Shown here piece after piece: positions 1 through 14,036 of a DNA stretch of 64,000 bases. The position numbers and the translations under genes are program-made. The first letter of the stretch is position 1. Every line of letters starts with the position of its first letter. The stretch is from Chrysomallon squamiferum (Eukaryota > Mollusca > Gastropoda > Neomphalida > Peltospiridae): contig CM022670.1 in the NCBI GenBank assembly GCA_012295275.1, positions 6,564,161 to 6,628,160 of the forward strand, read 5' to 3'. Under the pieces are notes generated by a model. It was not told the origin of the DNA and ran no database searches. It worked only from the letters and a program-made list of their open reading frames with translations.

Positions 1-420
1 AAAAAGAATCTTACATTAGACTGGTGTTCCCAGCAAAGCCAGGCAAATTCCGTTGGCGGAACTTTTGACATGTGCATCCTGAGCAGTGCGTTCCCGCGGC
101 AACACTAGGTGGCGACAGCATGGACCACACCTTTTACATACATAACAAGTGTGTGTTTTCAGGAGCCTGGGCAAATTTGCACTGCACAAGCCAGGCCCAC
201 CATTAAGCTCGTGGCTAGGTAAACTTTGAAAGGTAGCTGTTCTGGCCAATGGTAGAAATGAAAGGGACATGATGGAGGATGAAGATAAATTTCAAATATC
301 TAATCACCGAAGTAACGGTGTAGTGTGTGCTGTTGCGAGTCAACAAAGCTTTCCTCGGAGGATGTCCCGCTCTGTGGGCGGCATTCCTCTCTACAAACGG
401 GACGGGAATCACAGATAAAA
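1..420. other. GC-richer block at left edge, unassigned
   Basis: This block is clearly richer in G and C, including CpG, than the following 3 kb. It has two overlapping minus-strand open frames of 84 and 65 codons (16-270 and 215-412), one with a Cys-rich stretch (TCYVCKRCGPCC). I recognise no family. It may be part of the next exon or 3' region of the minus-strand gene that runs off the window, or a decayed repeat. A CTCF-like motif lies inside it (102-115). Confidence 0.25.
102..115 (+). promoter_or_regulatory. CTCF-like motif
   Basis: ACACTAGGTGGCGA matches 12 of 14 positions of the CTCF core consensus CCASYAGRKGGCRS, differing at the first and last positions. CTCF is conserved across Bilateria and acts as an insulator and looping factor. 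A single motif match is weak evidence of occupancy. Confidence 0.3.
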
Positions 421-570
421 AAAAGTGGATAAATACTTCCCGTCCAGCGAGTTAAAAAAAATTAATTAAAATATTGAAAAAAAAAAAATGCATAGACAAA
501 ATGGATATTTTAAATGTATTTTTAAAAAAAAAGACGATAATTGAAGCCTTTATTTTTATATTTTTAATGT

Positions 571-674
571 AATTTCATTTCATTTCATTTCAGCTTCACT
601 TCACTTCACTTCACTTCACTTCACTTCACTTCACTTCACTTCACTTCACTTCACTTCACTTCACTTCACTTCAT

Positions 675-705
<31 letters not shown>

Positions 706-708
706 TTA
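571..708. repeat. TTCAC pentanucleotide then ATTT tetranucleotide repeat
   Basis: CATTT units pass into about 15 tandem TTCAC units, which pass directly into about 9 ATTT units. The abutting units differ by single-base steps, as expected of one microsatellite that mutated and expanded again. Confidence 0.9.
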
Positions 709-1966
709 TAAAAAAAACAGAAACTTTCAAAGTATCACGTTCTTTTACAATATCTTTACAAAAACTAGAATAATTTATTTTACTTTTACTTGTTAACAAC
801 ATAAATGCATGCAGAAGAATTTGATTGTGTCACATTTTCTCTGACACAACAACACACAGTCTGTTCTTGTTTGTTGTAATAAATAAAAATACTGTGAAGT
901 AACCGGATAACAGAGAAGTTAAGTAATTCAGTGTCACCACTGAATTAGTCACTGGTTAATAAAAACATCAAGTAACACATCTTTGCTATCTTCCTTATCT
1001 CTTAAAAATACTCAGATGAATTATTTACTGGGTTTTTTATTTTTTTCAGTTTTTCTTTCTTATTCTTTTTTGTTGTGTTTTTGGGAAATTGTTTTGTCTC
1101 TTTTGTTTAGATTTTTTAAATTTCAGATCCAGAGATGGGGTCTAACAATTAAGCTTCAGTAACAAACATTTAGCTGTAACTGCACATGTAAAAACCAGTT
1201 TTTAACATTTTATACAGTCATTCATGATCAGTTCAGTTTTGTTTTTAAACGTCTTTAATTTTCTTTCTTTATCTAACTGTTTGAAATAGATACATTATAA
1301 ACAAAATTTATCAAACCTTTATTTTTAAAAAAATACCCCCAAAAACAACAACAAAAAACTTTATTTTAATGAAATCTTTTTTAAACCAGAATTCTTTCAA
1401 AACTGATATCACATATAAACATATACACACAATGGCAAATATACTAACATATACAAACACAAACATGCACATATACACAATACAGATAAACACATACATA
1501 CATAACTGACAGATACACAAACATATGTACTAACAAAACCATGCAAACATATATAATACACATAAACTTATACATACACTGAAACATATAGATTCATAAT
1601 AATACAGTTATGCACACACACCCAATAGACATAAAAGCATTCACAAACATACACACTGTTACATATTCACACAGTCGTGCAAACGCACTCAAGGTATTAT
1701 TGTTACAGTTTTAAGTTTTTATCACAGAAACAAGGCCTGGCTCAGAAGGAAGAATTCACTGAGAATTTCTGTACTTGTTCATTTGTCAACACTCTAACAC
1801 AGCAATACATCACAAGAAATAATGTCTTCCTACTACTCAGCATTTTCTCTGTCATCAACACAACATTATATTAACTGTTAGTTTTCAAGACTGGCAGAAA
1901 CTCAGAGGCTGTAGGGTTGATGCCAATCAATGTGTGCTTTGTGATATTTCCTTTTCAAAAAATACT

Positions 1967-1968
<2 letters not shown>

Positions 1969-2055
<87 letters not shown>
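1969..2055. repeat. (GA)n microsatellite
   Basis: An uninterrupted run of about 43 GA dinucleotides. Confidence 0.95.
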
Positions 2056-2058
<3 letters not shown>

Positions 2059-3346
2059 TAAAAGAATAAGACAGAGTGGGAGAAAAAAATGAGAGAAATG
2101 GAAAGAATGATATAGAGAAAGAAGGAAGAAATCTGAAAGAGCTATTTTCTAAAATTACATTTTATTTCATACTTCCTCTTTTGTACTTTGTGAAACGTCA
2201 CTTGTCACACAGCAAGATGGGAGTGTAAGCTCAACAACTTTTACATACCTGTGTTCATTTATCAGCTGGATAATCACATTCACTCACAGACCTTATTTCA
2301 AACAGAAGAAAAGCTTTCAGAGACGCTTAGTTGCAGGATATCCGAGTGTTAGTGAAGGGAATCCAAGTGGAACTCACAACAGAAATACTAACAGTCATTT
2401 CTCTGTTTCTTCTTACTTTGTGTTATACTGCTTCACTCAACAAGCAGAGGCTTTTTTTTTTTACCAGTCACTGCAAAATACATTCTTCACACACACACAC
2501 ACCCCTCTCTCTCTCTCTCTCTCTCTTTGAAATAATTGTTTACATGTAAAGTACACACATAACACACAAAAACCAACATGCATACTCAGACAGTCACACA
2601 CATGCACACAAATTCATACATACATACAAACACACACGCACACACTGTAATTATTAGTCAATTTAAAATTGAACAAAATAAACTGACATCAACAAAAAGC
2701 TCTCATACACCTTTACAAAACAAGCGTGGGTGAAAAAAAAAAAAGAAGCTACCACTGCGTTTAACAAACAGTTTATCCGACTTACTCAACAAGATAAAAC
2801 ATCTAAACACAACAGTCATCGATGCAGTAAGGTGCACACAGACAGAGAAATGATAAAATTACCATGTTGACTTTTTTTTTTTTTACAGAAACTCTGAGCT
2901 ATGCCAGGCTTTGCCAAGAAGACAAACAAACAAACAAGCAATAAATAAGAAAGAAACAACTTGTAGTGAAATCTAGTTGTAGTAAATTGTTTGAGGCTGA
3001 AGTAAACATGAAAAGAAAAGACTATAAAGACAGGTTTTTGTGAAAGCACTGAACTGATTTTGTGGGTAAGGTGTCTGGATAATATAATACAGGGGAAAGA
3101 GTACATTTTGCTAAACATCTAGGAAAAAAAAAGTCATAAAAATGAACTACACAAATGCAAGATGTATGAAAAATAAAATAAATAAAACCATAAAGACAAC
3201 AAAGCAACAGAACCAGTGCACAGTCTATAAAACACAGAACAATATAAAGATAAAAACAAAATACAAAATAAAATAACAATAATAATAAAAACAGAAAACA
3301 ACACACTTACAAACAAAAAAAAAATCTAGAAGAAAAACCTATTCAG

Positions 3347-3382
<36 letters not shown>

Positions 3383-3452
3383 AGCCTGAAACAAAAAACA
3401 AAATCAATAACACACTTTACAAAAAAAAAAAATAAAATAAAATAAAACAAAC

Positions 3453-4743
3453 CTTTCCGTCTTTGTGAGAGGACAGAGACAGTTTCTCTGGAACATCCTC
3501 ATCCATTGGTTCTTGTTTGACAGATATTAGTGGGGACGACTGCTCAGACCCGCAACCCACTGCAACCGCCTCCCCGTCGACGCCCAGATGAACAAAAGCA
3601 CCATTCATTGCCTCGGCCTTTAACCGCTTCTTCAGAGCAAACATCTGTGCAATGCTTCCAGGAGAACTAGAATGTGGGCTGCGGTTGGCAAATGCTGACT
3701 GAATCTGACTGAGTTTTATTAAGGAGACTTTTGAGTCAGAGCAGGGTCTATGAACATTACAGTCTGTATTCACAGTGTTAATACTGTTAGAACTGTTGTC
3801 CTCTTCCCCATCCCCCCTCTCCCTGTCTGCTGCTGCTGCAGAGGGGTAGTCTGTGTTGTAGTTGTCTGATCTGGGTGACAAGCGAGGACTGTTGCTGCTG
3901 GTGCTGCTGCTGCTGCTGCTGCAGGATGTGTTGTCAGCATCACTGGGGAAGGAGTTGTTGTGAAAGTCTGAACTGGAGTGGTTTGATGTAGCTGGTTGTG
4001 AGTCTTCTGTCATTTCTGGAACTGGGCAGTGCTGTAAAAAAACAAAAACATGTCTTTATGTAATAATTGATGTAAAAATTATTCACATGATTTTTGTAAC
4101 ATATTCACACTGGGCAGGACAGGACACAAGTACAAGTTATTTAATTATGATAATTTTATCAGCAGAGACCATTAATAGACACAGCTGCAGAACATCATTT
4201 CACCAGTTATAGAAACAGTTATCATCATTCCAAGAGAGCAACAATTAGTAACAGCAAACACTGTTTACAAAATCTGTTTTACAAGTAATTATATGGTAAC
4301 CAATTTCCTTTTTTGATATTTAAGTCATGTCATAACAAGTTAAATACAAGACATCTGATAGGACAAATATTCACTTGAAAACAACAGTCACTAAAACACA
4401 TCAGAAGCTGCTTAATAAGAGAACATATCCTGGACAATGTTTGCACATGATTATTTTTCCTCAGTTAACTATAGGAACATTTCCTGTTCTAAATGATGTT
4501 CCATTATTATATCATAAGCCAATGAATACTCTTTCTTGGCAAGTAGATGAAGTATTTGTGTACTGTCACAAGTAAACAAACAAAGGTTTGTATGCAAGTA
4601 CACAAAAAACATTCACCATTAATTAAAAATGTGTTTGTGTTTTAACCAAATATTTATTAGTGATTTGATATAATAATAAAAACATTACTAATGATAATAA
4701 TGATAATAATACAAATAATAATGATAACAGTAATAACAATAAC

Positions 4744-4776
<33 letters not shown>

Positions 4777-4892
4777 GGTGGTGGTAATAATAATAATAGT
4801 AATAATAATAATAATAATAATTATTATTATTATAATTATAGAAACAGAACAGTTATAATAACATAACAATATCAATAAAGTTAATAATAATG

Positions 4893-4925
<33 letters not shown>

Positions 4926-7900
4926 TTTGTCACCATTAAACGGCTATCCATCAAAGTTCAAGTATGTTTGACATGAACATGACCTCTGGCTTTTAGAAGT
5001 GACATTTCACTAGTTATCAGTGAAAATTAGTATAAAGAGATTATTATTGTCCAATTCATCTGACTGACAAGACAAGTCAAAGGTGGTTTTTACTTTCTTA
5101 TTGTAGTGTTTCTGAACTGACAAAACAAATTTCCAGCTTGCTATCAACTTGTCATCTGTCATATACCTAACACACACTGTAATACCTCTGTGAAAAAAGA
5201 TTACACTAGTGACAAAATAAACAATGATTTCACTACTGTACAGTTGTGTACAAATAATATTTTACAAATGCTGACATACTAAACCTATCCACTAATTTTA
5301 AACAGATTATTTCACTTACAAACTTATCTGCTGATGAAAACCTAAATTTCTAGATCGTTTATATCCATGAACACTATATCCATCAACTTGCACACATACA
5401 TTCACACAGATACACTAACGCACACACACACAAATGACACATTCATATTTTGAATAACTAAAGACATTATAAACAAGACATATGAAAAAAAAAAAAAAAT
5501 AATAATTAAGACAGACTGACAATTAATAAGAAAATTTCAGTACCAAATACACAGCTAATCCGTAAGATTTTTCAGCAAACATGAGTCATCTACTAACCAC
5601 CAAGTGTCTTCATCCATTAAAACTATAAATGATTAAACTCACGTAATAAAAAATTAATCGTGCTCTGTGTGATGTTTCTAACTGATTCTAAATTTATCAA
5701 AAGGAAACGAATTGGTGAGAAGTCTTGCTGTCTGATAAAACGCTCCAGTGATTGCTCAATGTTTCTGTAAGTAGTCAGTTTGGTTGTTGTGTCTAATTTT
5801 ACATTTCTACTGGTTACACTACTTTTCAAATTATAAATTTCTGGTGGTTACATCATGTTACAAGTGTTTTTAATAGAGAGACTCCACTAACAACAGAATA
5901 TTTCTATAAGTAGTCAATTTAATGGTTACAACAATTTACAGTAAATGTTTAAAATTTATAAGTATCTGGTGGTTACATTATATGTGTTACACTTTTTGTA
6001 TGTAACCACTTCAATATTACTCAGTATAAGAGTTTGTTTTTATAAATATTCAATTAACAGATTATATTAGGTTACAGTATTTTAACATGATATGTATCTG
6101 ATGATTATAGTATTTAGGTTACTTTTTATTAACACAAGAAGTTTGGCTATCATTTTAGGCTGCAGAATGTTTATAAAAATAACCAACTTGGTGTTACTGT
6201 TTCATGTATGCAGTCTGAATGTAACTAACTCTACATAGTAGTTGTGTTGTTAAAGTAAAAAGTCTGGTGTTTATTTACCTAATTTTACTATTTGTTAATA
6301 AAATGATCATGTTTAATCACTGTTGTTAAATGTAGCTAATTATTATTCTGATATATTTTGGTTACAGTCCTATGTATTTTAATGTAACTAATAGTTATTC
6401 TCATGTTTTAATACATTTGATAAGATGGTTACACTGTTTTTACTTATAATGACAAACTGATTTTAATAAAATACAGAATTTACACTTATTGTTTTTTTGT
6501 TTTTTCAGATTTTGTCTGATGTAAATAGAAGTAATTATCAGTTCATTTTTCTGAGACATGAAATCAGTAATAATTTAAGAAAAAACAAAAACAATAATCT
6601 TATTTATAGAAAGACATTCAGAGACACAAAAAGGACACAGATGCATAGCTATATAAATAGTAATCGTGATCGTTATTACAACATATGTGTGTGTGTGGTG
6701 AAAAAGTATCTTGGTGTGTCGGCTGTATGTAATATTTGACAACTAACACATTTGTAGGTGGGCCATATTCTAATAAAACGTATCTAAATAAGATAAAATT
6801 TAATTTTAGCCTAATTTGTTTCTTAACTCGTATTTGCACTTATTTCTTCAATAAACAGTGGAGGTATCCAGCCCAAGTGAGGGCAAATACTGCACACTTT
6901 ATTAGAAGCAGGCGGAATGAGACCACTCCCTGGAAGATTGTGTTTTCACAGAGTTACATCCATGTTTACATGCGCACTGCGTGTTTACACACAGAGAGGG
7001 GAACCTGGAGACTCTGATTCAGACACTTCTCTATGCAGGTGAAAAGATGTCAAAACGATGTTCCGTTACAATAACACATTTCCTTTTATTTACCTATTTA
7101 CTTATCCCATTAAAGCCTCTCAGTGTAAATAACTCAACACTTTGCGTCCCCACTCCTCCCCTTTTTTCAGCCAGAGATGAAATGAAAAGATAAATTAAGA
7201 AACTGAAATGGTGTATTTATCTTCCACTACCTACGAGTCCTGTAAGTATATTTATTAACACTTATCCCATACAAAAACTCGGTTGTGGAAGAAGCTTTTC
7301 TTTTACAGAAAACCGTTCTAAAAATAATAGCAAAAGTGATAAAAGATTACCTCTGTAGGTACACACAGACGAACAGACTGCAGATCTGTTAACCCATAGT
7401 AATTCCCATACGTGAAATAATGTTGAGTTCCGAGAGCCAACATGTCAGCAGGCGCTGCTGAGCTGGTGTTAGTGGGACGAAGTACTCAGATAGAAATCAG
7501 GCTGACCTGTCAGGGAGTGGCAGGGAGTGGATCGTAGCTGGCGGAAAGCCATTACACCTCACAAACCCAAGCCTTGAAACGAAGCCGCACCATTGGCTGG
7601 TGTTTGTTTATATCACTTTGACCTCAGTTGAACCCATCGTTGGGGAAAGTGGGTTGGGCTGTACGCAGTGAGGTATGCAGTGATGTAATGACTGCAACTA
7701 CTCTCACAGTTAGCTTGCTGCTAGATGTGAGTGTGTACTGTGTAATCTGTGTGTGTGTGTGTGTGTGTGTAGGTGTGCATGTGTGTACTGAGTGTGTCAA
7801 AGTCTGTGCATGTATGTTAGTACATACATACATATATATATTTTTATACACATATAAATGAATGTATATGTTTGCAAATTAATTATGCAGTAGCGGAGAG

Positions 7901-8093
7901 GTCAACAGGAAAAAGGAAAAGATGTCTAAAAACAAGTCAAGCAACTAAATAATTAGTGACAAAAAAAGCTGTCACAAATTATAAATCCATGAAGACTCAT
8001 ATTTTTTATTATATACATTTATGTCAGTTTGTGTGTGGGTGTGCAGGCCGATATGATAAAATATCTGTATGTCTATGTGTCACATAAATGAGT

Positions 8094-8145
<52 letters not shown>

Positions 8146-8487
8146 ATGGTATATATGTATATATGGTATGTATGCTTTATATATGTATGTGTTATGTATG
8201 TTAGTGTGTATGTATGAGATTTATATGTGTATATATGTATGTGTGGTATGTCTTTATTTATATGTGTGGTGCATATGTCTTTATAAGTATATGTCAGATG
8301 CATATGTGTAGATATTTAGGATATACAAATGTGTGTGTGTGTATGCTTATGTATATGTGTGTCTGTCTCTTTATATGTATAACAGATGGAACAAACTATT
8401 TATGTATGTATATGTATGTTAGTATGTATGTATGTATGTATGTATATATGTATATATGTATGTACACACATACATACATACATATAT

Positions 8488-8529
<42 letters not shown>

Positions 8530-8878
8530 GTGTCAGGAGTTATCCTTTTTTATCTGTGTGTGTGTGTTTATGTAGATTCTGTGTGTAGATTCCTGACTAT
8601 ATTTGTATAACCATAAGCTGTTTACAGTCTATGTGTTTTAACCTAGTATGTTTTAAAAAAACAACGGAATATTACACAGAGTTCAGTGAAGCAGAACATT
8701 TCTTTGTGTGACACTTGATTTACTACTACAGCTTTTCTCACAGAACTCTACGTGAGTGTGTGTGTGTGTGTGTGTGAATGTGTGTGTGTGAATGTGTGTG
8801 TGAATGTGTGTGTGTGTTTGTGAGGTTGTCTCTGTATGTGTGTGTCTGTTGTGTGTGAATGTTTCTGTCTATGTGTCC

Positions 8879-8915
<37 letters not shown>

Positions 8916-9491
8916 TGTGTGTGTGTGAGGGTACATGTATGTGTGTCTATGTGTGAATGTATGTGTATATCTGTGTTTTTGTTTTTGTGTGTATGAGTCT
9001 GTGTGTGTTTGTGTGTGTGAACATGTATATGACTGTATGTTGTTTTCCTTTCTTTCTTGTTCTTTTTCTTTTTTCAGACACACACACACACACACAGTCA
9101 TCCAAACACACACACATAAACACACATACTCACCCATACACACACACACACAAACTCACATGTACACATTTAAGCTGACCCTTGAACAATTTCCTAAATG
9201 AACATTTCTAGGGGGGTAATTTATAAATGTATAAATATACTTAATTACATTCTCGTTTTTTTGAATCACTCAGACACACCCAGAGAAAATCTAATAATTA
9301 ATCACTTTCAAGGCAATGTATTACTTGTGTCTTATTTAACCTTTATTTTTTTTATATATTTTTTTTTTTTTAGGTATAAATATCAAGCAAAAATATTTAG
9401 CATTTAACATGAATAGAATGAAATATAAATTAGAATTCAAAAGTGAGACACTGAGTAGAATATTATTAGTGGATATAGTACCAGTACTAGC

Positions 9492-9528
<37 letters not shown>

Positions 9529-9677
9529 ACGTAATATTAGTGGTACTAGTAATAGTAGTAGCAATTGTAGTAGAAATACTAGTAATAGTAGTAACAGTAG
9601 CAGAAACAGTAAGAGTAGCAGAGTAATTGTAATAATAGTAGTAGTAATGTAATATTAATGGTACTAGTAATAGTAGT

Positions 9678-9714
<37 letters not shown>

Positions 9715-10302
9715 CTAGAAGTAGCAGCAGCAATAGAAGTAGTAGTAGAAGCAGCAGCAGTAGAAGTAGTAGTAGTAGCAGCAGTAGTAGTAGCAGTAGT
9801 AGTAGCAGCAAGCAATAGTTGAGGTGTAGTGATAAGAATAATGTAATAAAGACACCACTGCTAAACCAAAAATAAAACTGCAAAATGAGAGTAAAGTGAA
9901 CACAATCAAATAATAAAGCATAAAAATAAGTAAACCTGTACAACTCTAAACAGGCAGGAAAACCTTTTCTTTTTTTCTTTTTTTTTTTGTATTTAAAAAT
10001 TAATTAACAACTAAAAGAAAACCTGACAAAATTGTATATAACAATAGCTACCATTCTAAATTTTGTTTATATTTGTTGTTGTAGTTTTTATTATTATTAC
10101 TTTGACCATGGTTAGATTTTTCAACAGGAAATCAGTCAAGCGTAAACAATGTGCTTCAGGTGTAGGTGTGTAGACAGAATTACTGAATGTGTTTAAGCCT
10201 TCCTAGATCACAAATTATTTAATTATAACCTTGTTTTATTTTTTCTTTAAACCACACAATATATGCACACACACAGATATATACAAACACAAATAACAAA
10301 CA

Positions 10303-10365
<63 letters not shown>

Positions 10366-10367
10366 TC

Positions 10368-10398
<31 letters not shown>

Positions 10399-10516
10399 AA
10401 CACACACACAAACACACACAAACACAATCACACACACTAAATTACCCATCTGTGTAAAATGAAACTGGAAAACATTTATATTTAATTCCTGAGACCGAAT
10501 GAATTAATACTGAACA

Positions 10517-10559
<43 letters not shown>

Positions 10560-11114
10560 TAAATTAAATTTATGGATGAGTGAAGTTAATTTAAAACTTC
10601 TTTTTTTTCCCCAGTTTATTCTTGGTAAATACCGTGTCATTCTGCCTGTCTGTGTGTTTGTGTGTCTGTCAGAAACATTTATTCACAGATTTGTTACTTG
10701 ATACACATATAATATACAATATGGAAATTTAAATTTTATGGCTTGGTTTTCAGATCTCTATATAAAAGATTATTGTGTTCGTTATCCTCTGGGTGTGGTG
10801 TTTGAGAGTTTCTGTTGTTTTATTATACTAGATTTTATTACAAAAGCTATTTTTTATCTTTACAAATATTTTACTATTGAAGGTGTTTGTAAGGGTAATT
10901 TTTTTTTTTTTTTTTCCTGTTTTTGTTTGATGGTTTTCTTGCTGAAGAAATTTGTTGCCAATACTTTGGGAAGACATAACATATATAATAAAAAAAAAAA
11001 AAAAAAAAGGAAAAAAAAAGAAAGAATGAATTGAAATGAAATATAAATGTTATGTTAACATCTTTTCAAACTTAGTGAGGTCTAACATTTCGTAACAGCT
11101 TTTCAGAATCTTAA

Positions 11115-11170
<56 letters not shown>

Positions 11171-11202
11171 TAACAACAATATCAATAACAATAATAATAA
11201 AT

Positions 11203-11259
<57 letters not shown>

Positions 11260-11262
11260 TTA

Positions 11263-11301
<39 letters not shown>

Positions 11302-13071
11302 AAAAATTATTTTCTTCTGAATAACAATGTAACTGAATCTCTTTATTCATGTTTTATTTCATATTTATTTATTTATTATTACTTTTTGTTTAAATCTTAA
11401 ATTTTATTATCGTTTCTTTCTTATTTTTTTATTTTTTTTATTTATTCCATTTGAATGTTTACTTTCTGTCTTTTCTTTTTTATCAGGTCAAAACATTTAT
11501 GAGTTAAATTCTGTTACTTGTAATAAAAAGGCAAACATTGTTAGAAAAAGTTAATAAGAAACAGATAAAATAACTTCTCATGATATCATGTAATAAAAAA
11601 TAATTTATATAACTATGAAAATTACACAGCAATCTGGTATACAAAACAAAAAAAATACAAAAAAATACAAAAAAATAAAATAAAAGTTAAGAGACAATAA
11701 GTTAAGAGAAAAGAAATAAATCATTAAAGAGATAAATTAAATAAAGAGTTTTTCTTTTATTAGTCAACAGGAGAATTATTATTATTATATTATTATTATT
11801 ATTTTAAATATTTCATAGTTAACAAAGGTTCATGTATCATGACCAAGAAAACCTTCACTTTTACAACCTAGTACATTGTTTTTGCTTTTTATTGTTTTGG
11901 TGTGTGTGTGTGTGTGTGTGTGTCTTTTTGTAAATAAACTTTCATGGTAAAATGAAAACAAAGATCAATAATAATTTTTTAAAAATTAAATTATCTTACA
12001 ATTGAAAATAAAAAATACATTTCTTATAATATTATAAGCCATGAACCTTTGCTAACAATTAAGTATGGCATTAAAATGGTGCCTGATCAGATAATAAATA
12101 GATATCACTATACTCATTTTTCAGATATATTACTTAAAAATATATGATATACTTCTAGACATAAGTAATTTTGGTCAATCATGTTTTCACTTCAGGTATA
12201 CCTGCAGTCTACCATTTCACATACCTCTGCATGAATCTACATCACGAATGAAAAATATTTTATACTTAGTAAAGATTTGAGTTCACCTCAAATAAAACAA
12301 TGACTTTAAAACATACAACAGATTCAATTTTATCTCTTCATTTTAAAATCATATTTGCTTGCTAAATTTGAGGAGACTTTGTAAAATAATTAAGAATTGA
12401 TACATTTGTATTTTAAATATAAAAATACAGACATGTATGCATCACTGTAATATAATTCAGTTAATTTAAGCAATCAAAATAAAACTGAACTGAAGCATTC
12501 TTCACCTCATTAACTATTTCAATATGTATATATATATATAAATAATTCATAAATAAAATACTACTTTTAAATCAAAAACCCAAGGTATATGTAAGATAAA
12601 ACCTTCAATGACAATTATAAGGTGTATATATCAATTATCTGTTAAAAACTGGGTGGAGTACAAACACTGAATTAATTAGGCGTGGTTTAAAACAGAAGAC
12701 GTTTAAAACAAAACTGTTAAATGTACATTAATGTAATAAATTAATATTAAGTTGACCAAAAAAAACAGTTTTTTTTTTTTTATTATTATTATTATTTCTT
12801 TGTAATTCTTTTTAAATTAAAAAGTAATAAAAATGTATTAAAAAAAAATGTGTACATTGTCAAAAAATGAAATAATGAAATATTTTGGCATGTAACCAGT
12901 GTGAACATGTGTGCATGTATATATGAATGTGTTTATATCCACATGTGTATGTAACCTTGTAATGTCCATATCAATTTTTTCCTAAATTATATAGCAATTC
13001 CATGGGAAATTCTCAGAATACAATTAATTTTTGGAAAAATATTATTATAATTATTATTATTATTATTATTA

Positions 13072-13106
<35 letters not shown>

Positions 13107-14005
13107 ATAAAATGCCTAATAAAACTGAAAGTACTATACCAATAAACATACATGTAAAAAGAAACACAAATACACTGTCAGTAATACTAACACACACATG
13201 CACACACATAGGTATGCTGTAAAAAATGAGAAAAAAATGTGTACATTACAAAATACAAATACAATATAAAACACATGGACAGACATACAAACAGTAACAC
13301 ACTGACAATCAGACAGACACTGCAAATGATAAAAACACTGTTAAAAGAAAAAGGACAAATACAGACATGTGGACAGACAGATATTGTACTCACTATAAAA
13401 ACGTACAAAATTTGGACTAGAACTCACAGAAGAAAACAGAACTAACTCACCAACGAGAAGGTTTGTTTTGAGTAACGAGATAACAGTGATGTTTAACCAA
13501 CACCCATCAGCTTTAAAATGTTTATATCACAAAGTGTCCTCGACGTCGTCTGCTATAGCCGTCTGCTACGTTAAAAATGGCTGAGAGCTCCACCCACTGG
13601 TTCAACCCTGACACAACGCTAACTGACCTAAATGACAAAGTTTACATCTCAAAGACTCAATAGTGCTGCAACTGGGGACATCAGCATCTCAAACATTCAA
13701 AATTCCTCGGGAAAGCCGAACATGGCCGCTAGCCCTCCCACCCTGGTGTTCCCACATCAACTTATCTGCGAATCACTAAGGAAACTCCCTTGCTGTGTTT
13801 CCCAAGTTGGACATCTTAAAAAAAAATAAAAAAAATGAGGGCCACACCTTTGTAGTTAAATAGAAAGACAATCAGAGTTTCTTGACATTTGTTTCAGCAT
13901 CAACCTTCGATAAAAATGTGGTAACTGCCAAATGTTTACATCTTCTCAGGCCAAAACAAAAATTCCCATAAACAATTTTTTTCTTCTGCAGCACAAAATA
14001 TATTT

Positions 14006-14036
<31 letters not shown>

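Larger units (their letters stand above)
421..3452. other. Non-coding, downstream of exon 4 of the minus-strand gene
   Basis: No supportable exon was found here. On the minus strand this is the intron that follows the last visible exon, or sequence beyond it. It contains a TTCAC/ATTT tandem repeat (571-708), a (GA)n run (1969-2055), CA-rich stretches (1420-1670, 2490-2650) and A-homopolymers (3350-3380, 3418-3431). The open frames in it are low-complexity artefacts. Confidence 0.6.

Noticed and set aside
8069-9201. Several frames of alternating Cys/Val or Thr/His
   Set aside because: Translations of (GT)n/(CA)n/(TATG)n microsatellites on both strands; no complex sequence.
9437-9943. 168-codon minus-strand frame of mostly Leu
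   Set aside because: It lies over an AGT/AGC triplet repeat and all three frames are homopolymeric (Leu, Thr/Ala, Tyr/Cys).
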